Assembly (NCBI GenBank): GCA_020061585.1
Contig: JAGUXX010000118.1
Location: 1 to 64,000, forward strand
From: Betaproteobacteria bacterium
GTDB lineage: Bacteria; Pseudomonadota; Gammaproteobacteria; Burkholderiales; Thiobacillaceae
Length of the DNA stretch: 64,000 nt
Direction: 5' to 3'
Both the position numbers and the translations under genes were made by a program. Position 1 is the first letter of the stretch; each line of letters begins with the position of its first letter. The notes below the pieces were generated by a model. That model was given only the letters and a program-made list of their open reading frames with translations, was not told the origin of the DNA and did no database searches. Positions 41,575 through 50,816 of this stretch are shown in pieces.

Positions 41575-41958
41575 ATGACCAAGAATGAAGCCTTGGGCCA
41601 AGTACGCCAAGCGAAGTCGGCCCACATCCGTTGGCGCCTCTATGTTCAAGGCATGGTGGCAGGCCTGGAGATCGAGACGCAACGTGCTCCCGTGCATCAC
41701 AAGGATTGCGATTTCGGCCACTGGTTCTTCGGTGAAGGGTTCAAAGCCTTTGGTCACTGGCCGATTTACCAGGATGTGGACTATGGCCATGAAGTGCTGC
41801 ACGAGGTCTATCACCTGCTGTATCGCCTGCTGCAAGAAGGGGATCAGACCCGCGTGGCAATGATCATGGAGCAATTGGTGGGCATATCCAACTCGCTTCT
41901 GGCGATGCTGGACTTGCTGAATGAGGAAATTCTCCAGGCGGGTACGGACAATTTCTGA
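41575..41958 (+). CDS. Stand-alone CZB (chemoreceptor zinc-binding) domain protein
   Basis: The 127-residue soluble helical protein has the CZB signature: an early His-Trp pair (SAHIRWRLYV), KDCDFGHWFFGEG with the zinc Cys, then YGHEVLHEVYHLL supplying His ligands. CZB domains usually sit at the ends of chemoreceptors and diguanylate cyclases and sense zinc or hypochlorite. Here it is separate, 27 bp after the sigma54 activator with an AAGGAGACTCCC RBS, so it may modulate that activator. Confidence 0.82.
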   Translation: MTKNEALGQVRQAKSAHIRWRLYVQGMVAGLEIETQRAPVHHKDCDFGHWFFGEGFKAFGHWPIYQDVDYGHEVLHEVYHLLYRLLQEGDQTRVAMIMEQLVGISNSLLAMLDLLNEEILQAGTDNF

Positions 41959-42157
41959 CTTGATCAGCTAGCCGCCTCCGCTTGCTTGCTCCAACCAGAA
42001 AGACGGTTTGAATACGCGGATCGGCAAAGGACTGCCGACGGTTCTTCTGTGGGTCAGGCGATGTTGGATGTGGTGACTACCTGTCCATTTGTTCATAAAG
42101 CATCGAAGCGGAGAACTGAAGCCCGCTATTGATCCGGCACATATTAAAACGAGACAT

Positions 42158-42231
42158 CGTCATTCCGGGCTTGACCCGGAATCCAGAACCTGCGTGCAAA
42201 GGCAGGATTCCCGCCTTCGCGGGAATGACGG
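42158..42231. repeat. REP-like dispersed palindromic repeat (CGTCATTCC...GGAATGACG)
   Basis: CGTCATTCCGGGCTTGACCCGGAATCC and GGATTCCCGCCTTCGCGGGAATGACG form nested hairpins. This is the common CATTCCCGCGAAGGCGGGAATCC-type repeat of many proteobacteria. It occupies the centre of the 447-bp gap 41959-42405. The rest of the gap holds a degenerate CGGCAAAGGACTGCCGAC palindrome and the sigma54 promoter. Confidence 0.8.
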
Positions 42232-42357
42232 ATAAATCGTGCCAGATCAATAGTGTCATGACGCGCGGTCATGACATGACACTGCCAGCCTTGTTCCATG
42301 AATTTCGCGGACAAACAAATCCTTATATAAAACAATGGACTGGGTGTTTATTGTTTA

Positions 42358-42373
42358 TGGCATGACTATTGCT
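42358..42373 (+). promoter_or_regulatory. Sigma54 (-24/-12) promoter of the rhodanese-fcc-nap operon
   Basis: TGGCATGACTATTGCT fits TGGCAYG-N4-TTGCW at every conserved position, about 33 bp upstream of the rhodanese start. The adjacent gene at 40201 encodes a sigma54 activator. This is the best -24/-12 match in the window. Confidence 0.85.
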
Positions 42374-42405
42374 AAAAGTATCTTCTGGTTCCCTATGTGG
42401 AGTTG

Positions 42406-43092
42406 ATGATGCCCGCCTTGTCACCCAGTTCCGATTTCACTGTGCAGCTCCGCGCACTTGCCATCGTGACGCAGTGGTCGGCCTTCGCCAGCGGAGTGCG
42501 CATCACCCACGACCTGCCCTTTGTCGATGTGCAGCATCAGGGCAAGCCGGCGCGCATCGAGCGCAACCCGGACAACGACAACATGCTCGATCCGGATTTC
42601 ATGCTGACCTCGCGGCCGTGCCCGCCGTACTGCATCCAGCTGATGCAACTGGCTGTCGGCGTCGAGACGCTGGGCGAGCTGGAACTGACCGGCTATCTGC
42701 AACAGGTCAGCCGCGACGAGCGGGTGCTGGTAATCGATTCGCGCGATGGCGACTGGCCGCAGCGTTCCGGCGTCATTCCCGGGGCGACGCTGATTCCCTG
42801 GCAGGAACTGCATCCGGCCCATACCGAGGTGGCGAAGATCGCCGAAACCCTGATTTTCCGCTTTGGCGCCGCCCACGAGGGGGCGCTGTGGAACTTTGAA
42901 ACCGCCAAGACGCTGGTTTTCTACTGCAACGGTCCCTGGTGCGGGCAATCCCCCACCAACATCAAGCAGTTGCTGGCCCTGGGCTACCCCGCGCACAAAC
43001 TCAAGTGGTACCGGGGCGGCATGCAGGACTGGAAGATGCTGGGACTGGCCACAGTCCCGCCGCAATCCGCTGTGAAGTCTGCCACTCATTAA
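42406..43092 (+). CDS. Rhodanese-domain sulfurtransferase-like protein
   Basis: The start is ATG 42406 or 42409, with TGGAG just upstream. About 228 residues. The C-terminal rhodanese domain has VLVIDSRDGDWPQRSGVIPGA and the active-site loop LVFYCNGPWCGQSP with the catalytic Cys. The N-terminal 90 residues are of unknown fold. No signal peptide is visible. It is the first gene of the sigma54-controlled operon with sulfide dehydrogenase, so persulfide handling is the likely role. Confidence 0.85.
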   Translation: MMPALSPSSDFTVQLRALAIVTQWSAFASGVRITHDLPFVDVQHQGKPARIERNPDNDNMLDPDFMLTSRPCPPYCIQLMQLAVGVETLGELELTGYLQQVSRDERVLVIDSRDGDWPQRSGVIPGATLIPWQELHPAHTEVAKIAETLIFRFGAAHEGALWNFETAKTLVFYCNGPWCGQSPTNIKQLLALGYPAHKLKWYRGGMQDWKMLGLATVPPQSAVKSATH

Positions 43093-43102
43093 GGAGTTTC
43101 CC

Positions 43103-43822
43103 TTGAACAAACGTTTACTGGCTTCGCTTGTCGCGGCCCTGTCGATGTCGTTACCGCTGGCCGCGCAGGCGCAGACGGCCGCTCCGGCCAATCCCTATCT
43201 GGTGCAGGTGCCTTCGATCACGCTGCCCAATCTTTCCACCTATCTCGGCTTGATCGGTTCCATTGCCACCTTCAAGCCATCTGTTGCCGCCAAGCCGTAT
43301 TCGATGGCGGCGTCGATGCCGCGCGATCAGAAGGTGGCGATGATGCAGGGCATGATGGCAATGATGCCGAGCATGGGCATCCGCGATGCGATGAGCTTCA
43401 TGTCGACCAAGTACAAGGCCAAGGACGGCCTGACTTTTGATGAGGTGGTGCAGTCGATGGAGCTGCGCGCCAACACGCTCAACTTCAAGAAGGTTGGCCA
43501 CTCGCCGATGTGGAAGGACATCCAGGCGGTGCTGGGCGACATGGAGGCACCGCGCATGGAAGTGTTCCATTACTGCGACATCGCCGCCGGCCGCGAAGTC
43601 CTGAAGGCTTCGCCGGAATCCATCGCTTACCTGCCATGCCGCATTGCCATCATGGAAGACGCCAACAAGGCGATCTGGGTCATCACGCTGGATTGGGACC
43701 TGGCCTGGCTGGACACCGTGCAGGGCAAGATGGGTGTCAACCCGGAGCTGGGCAAGTTCGCCAAGGACATCAATCAGAAGATGGACAACATCATGCAGGC
43801 CGCCGCGAACGGCGAACTGTAA
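43103..43822 (+). CDS. Secreted DUF302-domain protein
   Basis: TTG start preceded by AAGGAGTTTCCC; 239 residues. A signal peptide (SLVAALSMSLPLAAQAQ) is followed by a Met-rich segment, then a DUF302-like domain (about 140-215: EVFHYCDIAAGREVLKASPE, YLPCRIAIMEDANKAIWVI). DUF302 proteins recur near sulfur-oxidation genes but their biochemical role is unknown. Two Cys residues in the domain could form a disulfide or bind sulfane sulfur. It is second in the operon. Confidence 0.8.
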   Translation: MNKRLLASLVAALSMSLPLAAQAQTAAPANPYLVQVPSITLPNLSTYLGLIGSIATFKPSVAAKPYSMAASMPRDQKVAMMQGMMAMMPSMGIRDAMSFMSTKYKAKDGLTFDEVVQSMELRANTLNFKKVGHSPMWKDIQAVLGDMEAPRMEVFHYCDIAAGREVLKASPESIAYLPCRIAIMEDANKAIWVITLDWDLAWLDTVQGKMGVNPELGKFAKDINQKMDNIMQAAANGEL

Positions 43823-43850
43823 ATCCCCCCAAAACATTCAAGGAAACGAC

Positions 43851-44555
43851 ATGAAGAAAACCGCACTGACCCTGGCAGCTCTGACCCTGGTTCTGGCCCA
43901 GACGGCGTTTGCCGATGACCCCGCCGCCACCGCCGACCGCATGCTGGACCCGACCCGCAACACTGCCGCCTTCAAGGATCCGAAGGCATTCGAGGAGTGG
44001 TCGCGGCAGATGATGAACCCGGCCACCTCGATGGCGCTGGCGCAGAAGGGCATGGACCCCAACACCCTGCTGCGGATGACCGCCGGCATGATGAATCCGG
44101 CGACGCTGCAGAACTACATGCAGTTGACCGACCCGACCGTGGCGATGAAATGGATAGCCGCCGGGCTGAATCCGAACTTCTACACCGCGCTGGTGGGGCA
44201 GGGCCTGAACCCGGCCAACTATCTGCCCTGGCTGACCGCCCCGGTGAGCCCGCAGGCGATCAACCTGGGCATGCAGGCGCTGAATCCGGCGATGTACGGC
44301 AACTGGATGGCAGCTCCGATGAGCCCGCAGGCGGTCAATACCATGATGGCACCGATGAATCCCAACCTTTACATGAACTGGCTGGGTGCCGGTATGAATC
44401 CGCAAACCTACGGCAGCTGGGGCGCGCTGGCGGCTCCATTGGCTGCGCCATTAACAACACCCGCGCTGACGCCGTCTGCGGCCAGCATTCCGTTCGATCC
44501 AAATGCACTCATGAAGATGCTGTCCATCCCCTCGGCCCAGCCAACCACCAAATAA
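43851..44555 (+). CDS. Secreted NP-repeat protein of unknown function
   Basis: The start at 43851 follows AAGGAAACGAC. 234 residues with a signal peptide (TLAALTLVLAQTAFA). From about residue 60 to 205 it consists of roughly eleven tandem repeats of 12-13 residues with consensus [MLV][NDS]P-x(5)-aromatic-x-A/G (for example LNPNFYTALVGQG, LNPANYLPWLTAP, MNPNLYMNWLGAG). It has no Cys or heme motif. It sits between the DUF302 gene and fccA. Similar NP-repeat stretches suggest a solenoid, perhaps a scaffold or a protein that binds zero-valent sulfur; this is inference. Confidence 0.75.
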   Translation: MKKTALTLAALTLVLAQTAFADDPAATADRMLDPTRNTAAFKDPKAFEEWSRQMMNPATSMALAQKGMDPNTLLRMTAGMMNPATLQNYMQLTDPTVAMKWIAAGLNPNFYTALVGQGLNPANYLPWLTAPVSPQAINLGMQALNPAMYGNWMAAPMSPQAVNTMMAPMNPNLYMNWLGAGMNPQTYGSWGALAAPLAAPLTTPALTPSAASIPFDPNALMKMLSIPSAQPTTK

Positions 44556-44574
44556 CCTACTGAGAGAAATCATC

Positions 44575-45165
44575 ATGAAGCAACGAAATCTGATGGCCGC
44601 CATCGGCCTGATTGCCGCTTGCGCAATGCAAGCTTCTGTCACTCACGCAGCCGATGCCAAGACCGAAAATCTGGCCAACACCTGCAACGCCTGCCATGGC
44701 ATGAACGGGGTCTCGGTCGGCCCCAACATGCCCAGTATTGGTGGGTTGTCCGAGACCTACCTCAATGCCGTGATGCAGCAATGGAAGAATGGTGAGCGTT
44801 ATTCCGCCACCATGGGACGGCATTTCAAGGGCTATAGCGACCAGGAACTGGACGCCATCGCCAAGTATTTTTCGAAATTGCCGTGGGTTCCCGTCGTTCA
44901 GGCCGCAGAGGCCAAAACCCTTGCCCAAGGCAAGGAAGCCAGCGAGCGCTGCGAAACCTGCCACGGTGCCACCGGCAGCGAACCAGACGACGCCGACACC
45001 CCCAGGATCAATGGCCAGTGGGCCGAGTACATGCACCTGGAAATGCTCAAGTACCGCACCGACACGGTGAAGATGCCGCACCGCAAGATGCGCGGCAACA
45101 CCAAGAAGCTCGATGAGTCAGACCTGCTTCCTGTCGCTCAGCACTACGCCGCCCAGCCTAAATAA
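44575..45165 (+). CDS. fccA: Diheme cytochrome c subunit of flavocytochrome c sulfide dehydrogenase
   Basis: The 196-residue product has a signal peptide (LMAAIGLIAACAMQASVTHA) and two heme motifs, CNACH and CETCH. Each is in a cytochrome c4-like half with Met ligands (GPNMPSIGG, MPHRKMRG). It is 10 bp upstream of the flavoprotein gene. In the FccAB complex it takes electrons from FAD and passes them to periplasmic carriers. Confidence 0.88.
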   Translation: MKQRNLMAAIGLIAACAMQASVTHAADAKTENLANTCNACHGMNGVSVGPNMPSIGGLSETYLNAVMQQWKNGERYSATMGRHFKGYSDQELDAIAKYFSKLPWVPVVQAAEAKTLAQGKEASERCETCHGATGSEPDDADTPRINGQWAEYMHLEMLKYRTDTVKMPHRKMRGNTKKLDESDLLPVAQHYAAQPK

Positions 45166-45175
45166 GGAGATATTC

Positions 45176-46492
45176 ATGAACCCGTTCAACCGCCGCGCAT
45201 TCATCAAGGCCGCCATCGCCGCCGCACCGGCCAGCGCCTTCCTCACCCTCCCGAACAACGCCCACGCCGGCAGGAAAGCCAGCGTCGTGGTGGTGGGTGG
45301 TGGCTTCGGCGGCGCCACCGCCGCCAAGTACCTGAAAAAGATGGACCCGGCCCTCGACGTCACCCTGGTGGAGCGTCTCAAGACCTACACCTCCTGTCCC
45401 TTGTCGAATGAAATCCTCACCGGCCACGGCAAGATTGAAGACCTGCAGACCGGCTATGACGGCCTCGCCAAACGCGGCGTCAAGGTCATGTTCGACGACG
45501 CCATCGGCATCGACGCCGCCGCCAAGACCGTCAAGCTCAACAGCGGCACCACCCTGAAATACGACGCACTGGTTCTCTCCCCCGGTATCGACTTCAACTA
45601 CGGCGCCGTCGAGGGCTACAGCGAACAGCTCGCCAACACCAGCCACCCTCATGCCTGGAAAGCCGGTCCCCAGACGCTGGCCCTGAAAAAGCAGATCGAA
45701 GCCATCCCCGACGGTGGCGTCTTCGTGCTCTCCGTGCCGCCCAAACCTTTCCGCTGCCCTCCTGGCCCCTACGAGCGCGCCTCGCTGGTCGCCAGCTACT
45801 TCAAGCACCACGGCAAGCACAAATCCAAGGTGCTGATCCTGGACGCCAACGACTCCTTCTCCAAGAAAGGCCTGTTCGAACAGGCCTGGAAGATGCACTA
45901 CAACGGCATGATTCAGTGGGTGCCCGGCGCCGAAGGCGGCAAGGTCACCAAGATGGATGCCCAGACCAACACCGCCTTCACCGACTTCGGCGAATACAAG
46001 GCCGACGTGCTCAACATCATCCCGCCCCACCACGCCGGCGCCATCGCCAAGAATGCCGGGCTGGCCAATGCCCAGGGCTGGTGCGAGGTGGACATGCTGA
46101 CCATGGAATCGGCGGTACAAAAGGATATCTGGGTCATCGGCGACGCCTGCATCCACGGTGACCTGCCGGTCTACGACGCGCCCAAGTCCGCCCATATCGC
46201 CAACACCCAGGCCAAAGTGGCCGCCGGCGCCATCATCGCCAAGCTCAATGGCGTGCCCGCGCCGGAACCCTTCTTCGTCAACACCTGCTACAGCACCGTT
46301 GCCGACGACTGGGGCTTCTCCGTGGTGCACATCTACCGGGTCGAGGGCGGCAAGCTGGTGTACATCAAGGAAGCCGGCGGCATCAGCCCGGTCAACATGG
46401 CCGACGAGGCCCAGCTGAAGCTGCAGCGCAAGCTGGAGTCGCGCTACGTGGTGGGCTGGTTCAAGAACATCATGGCCGACGCCTTCGCCTGA
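45176..46492 (+). CDS. fccB: Flavoprotein subunit of flavocytochrome c sulfide dehydrogenase
   Basis: The start at 45176 ([15 protein letters not shown]) follows TAAGGAGATATTC. The 438-residue Tat-exported protein has the FAD-binding [17 protein letters not shown] motif. The redox-active cysteines of FCSD are matched in [10 protein letters not shown] and VNTCYSTV, and the FCSD-specific C-terminal domain is present. It oxidises sulfide to sulfane sulfur and feeds electrons to FccA. It is followed 13 bp later by napA, which is unusual and suggests functional coupling. Confidence 0.93.
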   Translation: MNPFNRRAFIKAAIAAAPASAFLTLPNNAHAGRKASVVVVGGGFGGATAAKYLKKMDPALDVTLVERLKTYTSCPLSNEILTGHGKIEDLQTGYDGLAKRGVKVMFDDAIGIDAAAKTVKLNSGTTLKYDALVLSPGIDFNYGAVEGYSEQLANTSHPHAWKAGPQTLALKKQIEAIPDGGVFVLSVPPKPFRCPPGPYERASLVASYFKHHGKHKSKVLILDANDSFSKKGLFEQAWKMHYNGMIQWVPGAEGGKVTKMDAQTNTAFTDFGEYKADVLNIIPPHHAGAIAKNAGLANAQGWCEVDMLTMESAVQKDIWVIGDACIHGDLPVYDAPKSAHIANTQAKVAAGAIIAKLNGVPAPEPFFVNTCYSTVADDWGFSVVHIYRVEGGKLVYIKEAGGISPVNMADEAQLKLQRKLESRYVVGWFKNIMADAFA

Positions 46493-46505
46493 GGAGATCA
46501 CGACA

Positions 46506-49265
46506 ATGAACATCAATCGACGTGAATTCCTGAAATCCAGCATCGCGGCCAGCACGGCGGCCACGGTGGGAATGCCGCTGTCCGATCAGGCCGAGGCCGC
46601 CGTCAAGGCGGGCGAGAAGGACTGGCAGTGGGACAAGGCGGTGTGCCGCTTCTGCGGCGTCGGCTGCGGCATTATGGTAGCCACCAAGGAAGGCCGCATC
46701 GTCGCCACCAAGGGCGACCCAAAAGCGCCGGTGAACAAGGGGCTGAACTGCATCAAGGGCTACTTCAACGGCAAGATCATGTATGGCCAGGACCGCCTGA
46801 CCCAGCCGCTGCTGCGCATGAAGGACGGCAAGTTCGACAAATCCGGCCCGTTCGTGCCGGTAAGCTGGGATCGAGCGCTGGATGAAATGGAGCGCCAGTT
46901 CCGCAAGACCTACGGCGAGATGGGGCCGGCCGGTATCGCCATGATCGGCTCCGGCCAGCAGACGGTGATGGAAGGCTATGTCTCCAGCAAGCTGATGAAG
47001 GCGGGGTTCCGCTCCAACAATCTGGACAACAACGCCCGCAATTGCATGGCTTCCGCTGTGGCGGCCTTCATGCAGACATTTGGCATCGACGAGCCGGCCG
47101 GCAACTACGACGACGTTGAGCACACCGACACCATCGTCCTGTGGGGCGCCAACATGGGTGAATGCCATCCCATCATGTGGTCGCGCATCACCGACCGGCG
47201 CCTTTCTCACAAGCCCTGTCGCATCGTCAACCTGAGTACCTACCACAACGCCTCGTCCGAGCTCGCCGATCTGGAAATCATCATGAGCCCCAACGGCGAT
47301 CTCGCCATCCAGAACTGGCTGGCCCGGGAAATCATCGCCCGCGACGCGGTGAACTGGGATTTCGTCAACAAACACACCATCTTCGCCACCGGTCCGAGCG
47401 ACATCGGCTATGGCTTCCGCCCGGTCAACGCCGAGAAGTACGCCTATGCCGCCGAGCGGGATGTCGTCAAAAACGAAAGACAGCATGTGCTCGACGCCCA
47501 CGAGGCAATCGGCCAGCGCCGCAAAGCGGGCGAGGCGGTGGAGCAGAAGAACGCCGCCACCCCTGACCGCCACTGGAAGATCGGTTTCGAGGATTTCAAG
47601 GCGGCGCTGGCGCCGTACACCCTGGACTATGTGGCGGAAGTGGCGAAGGGCGATCCGGACGAGACGCCGGAGGCCTTCAAGGCCAAGCTGCAACAACTGG
47701 CGGATCTCTACATTGACGCCAAGCGCAAGGTGATTTCCTTCTGGACCATGGGCTTCAACCAGCACCAGCGCGGCACCTGGGTCAACGAGCAGTGCTACAT
47801 GAATCACCTGCTGCTGGGCAAGCACGCCCAACCCGGCAACGGCGCCTTCTCGCTCACCGGCCAGCCCTCGGCCTGCGGCACGGCGCGCGAGGTGGGCGTG
47901 TTCTCGCATCGCCTGCCATCCGACATGGTGGTGACCAACAAGAAACACCGCGAACACACCGAGCACCTCTGGAATGTTCCGCCACACACAATCAACCCCA
48001 AGGTGGGCACCCATATCACCGAGATCATGCGAGGTCTTGAAGATGGCGCGGTGAAGTGGTGCTGGATCCTGGTCAACAACCCCTTCCAGCATCATCCCAA
48101 CGCAAACCATGCGCTGATGGCGGCGCGCAAGGGCGACAACTTCATCGTTGTATCCGACGCCTATCCAAGCGTTTCCGCCAAGGTTGCCGATCTGGTATTG
48201 CCGGCGGCGATGATCTTCGAGAAGTGGGGCGCCTATGGCAACGCCGAACGCCGCACCCAGCAATGGCGCCAGCAGGTATTGCCCCCGGGTGAGGCGCGGG
48301 CGGATATCTGGCACATGCTGGCTTTCGCCAAGCGCATCCGCCTCAAGGATGTCTGGGGCGAGCAGAAAGTCGCCGGCCTCAAGGCGGAAGGTTTTCCCGA
48401 GGGAAAACTGCCCAGCGTGCTGGGTGAAGCCGGCAAGCATGGCTACGGGCCGGAAACCACGCTTTACGAGGCGCTTTTCGCCAACGATTCGAACAAGAAG
48501 CACAAGTGGCCCGACCCCATCGCCAAGGGCCATGGCAACCATGTGGCCGATCTGCTGGGTGATGGCTGGTTTCCCGAGAAGGCGATGTTCGAGGAATACC
48601 GTACCTTCGGCAGCGGCCATGGCCACGACCTGGCGCCTTTCGACATCTATCACCACGAGGATGTGCGCGGTCTCAGATGGCCGGTGGTGGAGAAGGACGG
48701 CAAATGGGTGGAAACCCTGTGGCGTTTCAACGAGAAATATGATCCCTACGTCAAGCAGGGGACCAGCTTTGATTTCTATGGTGATTTCGCCAAGGCCATC
48801 CCCAGCGGCAATCTGGACGGCGTCACCGATGCCAAGCCGGTTGGCTTGCCGGGCAAGGCAAAAATCTTCTTCCGCCCCTACGCGGCGCCGGTTGAACGGC
48901 CGGATGCGAATTACGACCTGTGGCTGTGTACCGGCCGCGTGATCGAACACTGGCATACCGGCACCATGACCCGGCGCGTTCCGGAACTGCACCGGGCCGT
49001 GCCAGCCGCGGTTTTGTGGATGCACCCGGCGGATGCCGAGAAACGCGGATTCAAGCGCAACGATCTGGTCTGGGTGGAGTCTCGTCGCGGCAAGGTGCGG
49101 GTTCGTATCGAGACCGGTGGGCGCAACAAAATGCCGCGCGGTTATGTGTTTGTGCCTTTCTTCGATGAGGGTGTCTTCATCAACCGGGTCACCCTGGATA
49201 GCAACTGTCCGATATCCAAGGAAAACGACTACAAGAAATGCGCGGTCAAGGTGTACCGGGCCTGA
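46506..49265 (+). CDS. napA: Periplasmic nitrate reductase catalytic subunit NapA, long form
   Basis: The 919-residue protein has a Tat signal ([14 protein letters not shown]). The [4Fe-4S] motif is CRFCGVGCG...C (C47, C50, C54, C82) and the molybdenum ligand is Cys180 in [10 protein letters not shown]. NapA blocks include [24 protein letters not shown] and [15 protein letters not shown]. It is about 90 residues longer than E. coli NapA, like the epsilonproteobacterial long forms, with an insert near 305-380. It reduces nitrate to nitrite in the periplasm. The operon lacks napC, napD, napF, napG and napH; fccAB lies directly upstream. Confidence 0.95.
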   Translation: MNINRREFLKSSIAASTAATVGMPLSDQAEAAVKAGEKDWQWDKAVCRFCGVGCGIMVATKEGRIVATKGDPKAPVNKGLNCIKGYFNGKIMYGQDRLTQPLLRMKDGKFDKSGPFVPVSWDRALDEMERQFRKTYGEMGPAGIAMIGSGQQTVMEGYVSSKLMKAGFRSNNLDNNARNCMASAVAAFMQTFGIDEPAGNYDDVEHTDTIVLWGANMGECHPIMWSRITDRRLSHKPCRIVNLSTYHNASSELADLEIIMSPNGDLAIQNWLAREIIARDAVNWDFVNKHTIFATGPSDIGYGFRPVNAEKYAYAAERDVVKNERQHVLDAHEAIGQRRKAGEAVEQKNAATPDRHWKIGFEDFKAALAPYTLDYVAEVAKGDPDETPEAFKAKLQQLADLYIDAKRKVISFWTMGFNQHQRGTWVNEQCYMNHLLLGKHAQPGNGAFSLTGQPSACGTAREVGVFSHRLPSDMVVTNKKHREHTEHLWNVPPHTINPKVGTHITEIMRGLEDGAVKWCWILVNNPFQHHPNANHALMAARKGDNFIVVSDAYPSVSAKVADLVLPAAMIFEKWGAYGNAERRTQQWRQQVLPPGEARADIWHMLAFAKRIRLKDVWGEQKVAGLKAEGFPEGKLPSVLGEAGKHGYGPETTLYEALFANDSNKKHKWPDPIAKGHGNHVADLLGDGWFPEKAMFEEYRTFGSGHGHDLAPFDIYHHEDVRGLRWPVVEKDGKWVETLWRFNEKYDPYVKQGTSFDFYGDFAKAIPSGNLDGVTDAKPVGLPGKAKIFFRPYAAPVERPDANYDLWLCTGRVIEHWHTGTMTRRVPELHRAVPAAVLWMHPADAEKRGFKRNDLVWVESRRGKVRVRIETGGRNKMPRGYVFVPFFDEGVFINRVTLDSNCPISKENDYKKCAVKVYRA

Positions 49266-49288
49266 ATCCAACCAGCGAGGAAATAGCC

Positions 49289-49747
49289 ATGAAATTCAAG
49301 ATCGCATTAGTTGCAGCCTTGGCCGCCCTGCTGGGCGGCGGGCTGCAAGCCGACCCGGTGGCGTTGATGGATGACGTGATCGGCCTGTCCAAAACCAGCG
49401 TATTCGACGACCCGGTTCCGCCCGAATTCGCCTACTCGACGCTGGACCCAAAGAAGTCCGGGGTTCTGCCCCGCTTCTGGGATGAAGCGCCGCCGCAGAT
49501 ACCGCATCGTCTCGACAAGTACCTGCCGGTGAACGCCAAGACCAACAAATGCCTGCAATGCCACGACGACCCGGAGGTTATCGGCAAGAAGGTGAAGGGA
49601 AAGCCCACCCCCATGTCGGAAAGCCACTACGCGAAGTCGGAGGACGATGAACTCGTCGTCTCCAACAAGCGTTATGTCTGTACCTTGTGCCATGTACCGC
49701 AGGCCGATGTGGAGGCATTGGTGGGCAATACCTTCAGGGGGGAATAG
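49289..49747 (+). CDS. napB: Diheme cytochrome subunit of periplasmic nitrate reductase NapB
   Basis: The start at 49289 (MKFKIALVAALAALLGGG) follows AGCGAGGAAATAGCC. 152 residues with a signal peptide and two heme c sites (NKCLQCHDD, VCTLCHVPQADV). The NapB landmarks PHRLDKYLP and ESHYAK supply distal His ligands. It hands electrons to NapA. It is last in the operon and is followed by a hairpin terminator. Confidence 0.93.
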   Translation: MKFKIALVAALAALLGGGLQADPVALMDDVIGLSKTSVFDDPVPPEFAYSTLDPKKSGVLPRFWDEAPPQIPHRLDKYLPVNAKTNKCLQCHDDPEVIGKKVKGKPTPMSESHYAKSEDDELVVSNKRYVCTLCHVPQADVEALVGNTFRGE

Positions 49748-49762
49748 GCCTTTACTCCTACC

Positions 49763-49791
49763 GGGCAAACCGCCCCGGCGGCAGTTTGCCC
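49763..49791. terminator. Hairpin between convergent napB and tauD-like genes
   Basis: GGGCAAAC-CGCC...GGCG-...-GTTTGCCC forms a GC-rich stem in the 47-bp convergent gap. There is no strong T-run, but the position suits a bidirectional terminator. Confidence 0.6.
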
Positions 49792-49794
49792 AGA

Positions 49795-50727
49795 CTACAG
49801 GTCGTAGCAGTCGGTCACGCCGGTGCCCGCCAGACGATCGAAATAGCGGGCGCGGTAATAGTGGCGATTGTGGGTGGCGTCATCGGTGAAGGCGGCGCGG
49901 TCGTGCAGCACATTGTTGCTGACCAACCCCATGCCTGACTCCAGGCGACCCCGGTAGATGTAGGGTGAGTCGCTGTTGAGCAGACCACGCAGGGTAGCCA
50001 GGGCTTCCTGGCTCAGGGCGTCGTCGGTCCACATCACGTTGTTGACGCGGATGGTGTAGCGCATGTGCAGGTCGCCTGACGGCGTGATGCTGAACACCGG
50101 ACCGGGCTCTTCCTGACGGGCCTCGGCGCCGCCTTCGTCGATGCGCGCCGGAATGGTCATGACCTTGGGACCCATGAGGGCACGGATGTAGTCGGGATTC
50201 TTGTCGCGCAGCAGAATGTAGGCGATCTCGTGGTCCATCAGTGCGTTCTCGCCCCCCATGGCGGCCTGCTGCACCACATGCAGGTTGAGGGCATGGATCT
50301 GCTTGGCGGCGGTGTTGTAGTAGCCGTCGGTATGCCAGTTGATGGCACGGTTGGTGTAGGGGATGTACTGCTGGCGGATGCCGTCGGTGCGCACGGTCAA
50401 CGAGGTCAGGCCGGTTTCGTCGGCCAGCCAGTTCTTGTTTATATCCTGCAGGCCGAAGCGGCGTCCCAGGGAGAGCGGAATCTCGGGGTCAGAGTCGGCG
50501 CCGGTCTTGCTGGCATACAGCACCATGTTGGCCTTGCGGCAGCGCGCGAGCAGGGCGGCATGCTCGCTGTCCGTCAGGCTGCGGGGATCCTTGATCTCGA
50601 CCAGCAGGTCACCCAGGTTTTTGGGGTAGTCCATGAGTTTTTGATCGCGCCAGCGCTGATACAGGACGTTGTTGTCGAGGCTGAAGGGGGTGGCGACGGC
50701 TTGATGTTTCTGCTGTGGGTTGGCCAT
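49795..50727 (-). CDS. TauD/TfdA-family Fe(II)/2-oxoglutarate-dependent dioxygenase
   Basis: The 310-residue protein has the facial-triad HxD in NWHTDGYY, a distal His in VLHDRAAF, and the 2OG-anchoring Arg region RHYYRARYFDR. TauD-family enzymes hydroxylate substrates such as sulfonates, sulfates or amino acids. The sequence around GGENALMDHE matches the family. It is convergent with napB and carries an FNR/DNR-like box upstream, which is curious for an O2-dependent enzyme. Substrate unknown. Confidence 0.87.
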   Translation of the reverse strand: MANPQQKHQAVATPFSLDNNVLYQRWRDQKLMDYPKNLGDLLVEIKDPRSLTDSEHAALLARCRKANMVLYASKTGADSDPEIPLSLGRRFGLQDINKNWLADETGLTSLTVRTDGIRQQYIPYTNRAINWHTDGYYNTAAKQIHALNLHVVQQAAMGGENALMDHEIAYILLRDKNPDYIRALMGPKVMTIPARIDEGGAEARQEEPGPVFSITPSGDLHMRYTIRVNNVMWTDDALSQEALATLRGLLNSDSPYIYRGRLESGMGLVSNNVLHDRAAFTDDATHNRHYYRARYFDRLAGTGVTDCYDL

Positions 50728-50802
50728 GTAAGCTCCTGTGGGTCTGGCTTGCGGGGAAAGGAAAACGGCCGGCAGCCTGACTTGAATCAGGCCAGGGCGT
50801 CA

Positions 50803-50816
50803 TTGACTGATATCAA
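50803..50816. promoter_or_regulatory. FNR/DNR-like box upstream of the tauD-like gene
   Basis: TTGACTGATATCAA is a TTGAC-N4-ATCAA dyad, 76-89 bp upstream of the tauD-like start (50727). The same consensus occurs at 23358 and 25020. Confidence 0.6.

Noticed and set aside
45158-46564. 468-residue antisense ORF opposite fccB
   Set aside because: Shadow of fccB; no domain or signal.
46470-49271. 933-residue antisense ORF opposite napA
   Set aside because: Composition and frame mirror the high-GC napA gene; no RBS or recognisable domain. A codon-bias shadow.
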